Shown here: piece by piece, positions 4,548-5,439 of the stretch
Position numbering within the stretch: position 1 is the stretch's first letter
Layout: the number at the start of each line of letters is the position of its first letter
Origin: Chloroflexota bacterium
GTDB taxonomy: Bacteria > Chloroflexota > Limnocylindria > Limnocylindrales > CSP1-4
Assembly (NCBI GenBank): GCA_021815005.1
Contig: JAKAHL010000152.1
Coordinates: 1 to 5,439 of the forward strand
Direction of reading: 5' to 3'
Length of the DNA stretch: 5,439 bases
Position numbers and translations under genes: made by a program
Notes under the pieces: model-generated
What the model saw: only the letters and a program-made list of their open reading frames with translations
Told to the model about the DNA's origin: nothing
The model's database searches: none

Positions 4548-5439
4548 GCCGTCGTCACCACTGGCGGCACCATCGACTCGCTCGGGGCGGACCGCCTGGA
4601 CCTCGCCGCGTACCTCGAGACGGGCCGGCGGCTGGAGCCCGGCGCGCTGCTCGCGTCCGTGGCGCCGGAGCTTGCGTCGATCGCCCGCGTCACCGAGTTC
4701 CCCTTCGAGCGCCGCGCCGCCCACGCGATGACCGACGCGCACCTCGCCGGGCTGCGCGACGTCGTCGCGGGGATCCTCGCCCGCGACCAGGCGGATGGCG
4801 TGGTCCTGACCCACGGCACCAACACGCTCGAGGAGACCGCCTGGTTGCTCCACCTCACGGTCGCGACGGACGCTCCGATCGTGCTCACGGGCGCGATGCG
4901 GCCGGCGTCGGCGCTGTCCGGCGACGGCCCGCTCAACCTGGTGGAGGCCGTGCGGGTGGCGGCGGCGCCCGGGACGCGCGGGCTCGGCGTGCTGGTGGTC
5001 ATGGACGACACCGTCCACGGCGCGCGCGACGTGACCAAGACGAACACGCTGCGTGTTGACGCGTTCGGGAGCCCGATGGCCGGGCCGCTGGGCCGCGTGG
5101 ACGGGGACGGGCGCGTCGTCATCACCGCCCGCCCGGCGCGGGCCACCACCCTCCGTGGCGCGTACGCCGCGGTGGACCTGCGAGCGCTGCCGCGCGTCGA
5201 CGTGGTCGCAAGCCATCAGGGTGCCGACGGCGCCCTGATCGATGCCGCCGTCGCCGCCGGGGCGCGGGCCATCGTGAGCGCCGCCACCGGCGACGGCTAC
5301 CCCACTCCGTGGCAGGTGGAGGCCCTCGAGCGCGCCGCGGCCGCCGGGGTCGTCGTGGTCCAGTCCACCCGCGTGGGATCGGGCCGCGTCCCGCCCCTGC
5401 CCGCCCTGCTCGCGCGGGGCTGGGTCGCCGCGGACGACC
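4515..5439 (+). CDS. Asparaginase-family amidohydrolase (3' end cut by window)
   Basis: 308 residues are visible and the frame is open at the window edge; from family length only about 15-25 residues should be missing. Members hydrolyse L-asparagine (some glutamine) to the acid and ammonia. First box TTGGTIDS carries Thr19, equivalent to the E. coli AnsB nucleophile Thr12. Second box THGTNTLEET at 99-108 carries Thr102 (Thr89). Lys175 in DVTKTNT matches Lys162. TGAMRP, SGDGPLNL, VVMDDTVHGARD and TRVGSGRV are further family blocks. No signal peptide, so probably cytoplasmic. Unusual: Asn103 replaces the Asp90 of HGTDT, and the segment around Ala69-His70 lacks the Ser58-Gln59 pair by eye alignment. 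Start GTG 4515 overlaps the preceding stop as GTGA, with no independent Shine-Dalgarno, indicating translational coupling; TTG 4530 is an in-frame alternative. Family assignment is firm; asparagine as substrate is likely but unproven. Confidence 0.92.
   Translation, partial: MSLPRLSLPRVAVVTTGGTIDSLGADRLDLAAYLETGRRLEPGALLASVAPELASIARVTEFPFERRAAHAMTDAHLAGLRDVVAGILARDQADGVVLTHGTNTLEETAWLLHLTVATDAPIVLTGAMRPASALSGDGPLNLVEAVRVAAAPGTRGLGVLVVMDDTVHGARDVTKTNTLRVDAFGSPMAGPLGRVDGDGRVVITARPARATTLRGAYAAVDLRALPRVDVVASHQGADGALIDAAVAAGARAIVSAATGDGYPTPWQVEALERAAAAGVVVVQSTRVGSGRVPPLPALLARGWVAADD

Noticed and set aside
3993..5216. 407-codon (and overlapping 327-codon) minus-strand frames opposite DHOD and asparaginase
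   Set aside because: Low-complexity Arg/Ala/Ser/Pro translations with no family motifs, opposite two genes with clear catalytic motifs.

Overview
The window is very GC-rich DNA, with G or C at nearly every third codon position. It carries a compact, same-strand run of bacterial metabolic genes. The high GC, a luciferase-like flavin/F420-type oxidoreductase and an apparently leaderless gene (a TANNNT box six bases before a GTG start) fit a high-GC Actinobacteriota or Chloroflexota-type bacterium. That placement is inference: there is no rRNA or other phylogenetic marker here. No tRNA, rRNA, CRISPR array, insertion sequence or phage gene is visible.

Layout, all on the + strand: (1) 1-71, the last 22 codons of an unidentified gene. 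(2) 72-547, a gap of about 480 bp with no convincing gene. It holds three copies of a 19-bp tandem repeat, a 9-bp-stem hairpin, an 18-bp tandem duplication and a 14-bp perfect palindrome ahead of the next gene. (3) 548-2296, ilvD, dihydroxy-acid dehydratase, complete, with all three Fe-S cysteines. (4) 2368-3321, a luciferase-like monooxygenase-family oxidoreductase with a strong Shine-Dalgarno, perhaps co-transcribed with ilvD. (5) 3388-4518, a class 1 (1B-like) dihydroorotate-dehydrogenase-family flavoprotein with its own probable leaderless promoter and a Pro/Ala-rich C-terminal tail. (6) 4515 to the window edge, an asparaginase-family amidohydrolase overlapping gene 5 by four bases (GTGA) and cut by the window end.

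ilvD supplies the 2-keto acid precursors of valine, isoleucine and leucine; nothing shows that the adjacent oxidoreductase acts in that pathway. The second unit, flavoprotein plus amidohydrolase, is the part most worth a second look. Its genes are translationally coupled. The flavoprotein keeps the DHOD active-site cysteine but departs from the family at the usual FMN/orotate lysine (Arg) and in the SCPN motif (SCHN). The asparaginase homologue has Asn where the family usually has the substrate-binding Asp in HGTDT. Either the pair does ordinary aspartate/pyrimidine chemistry with drifted residues, or it acts on a different substrate. The sequence alone does not decide.
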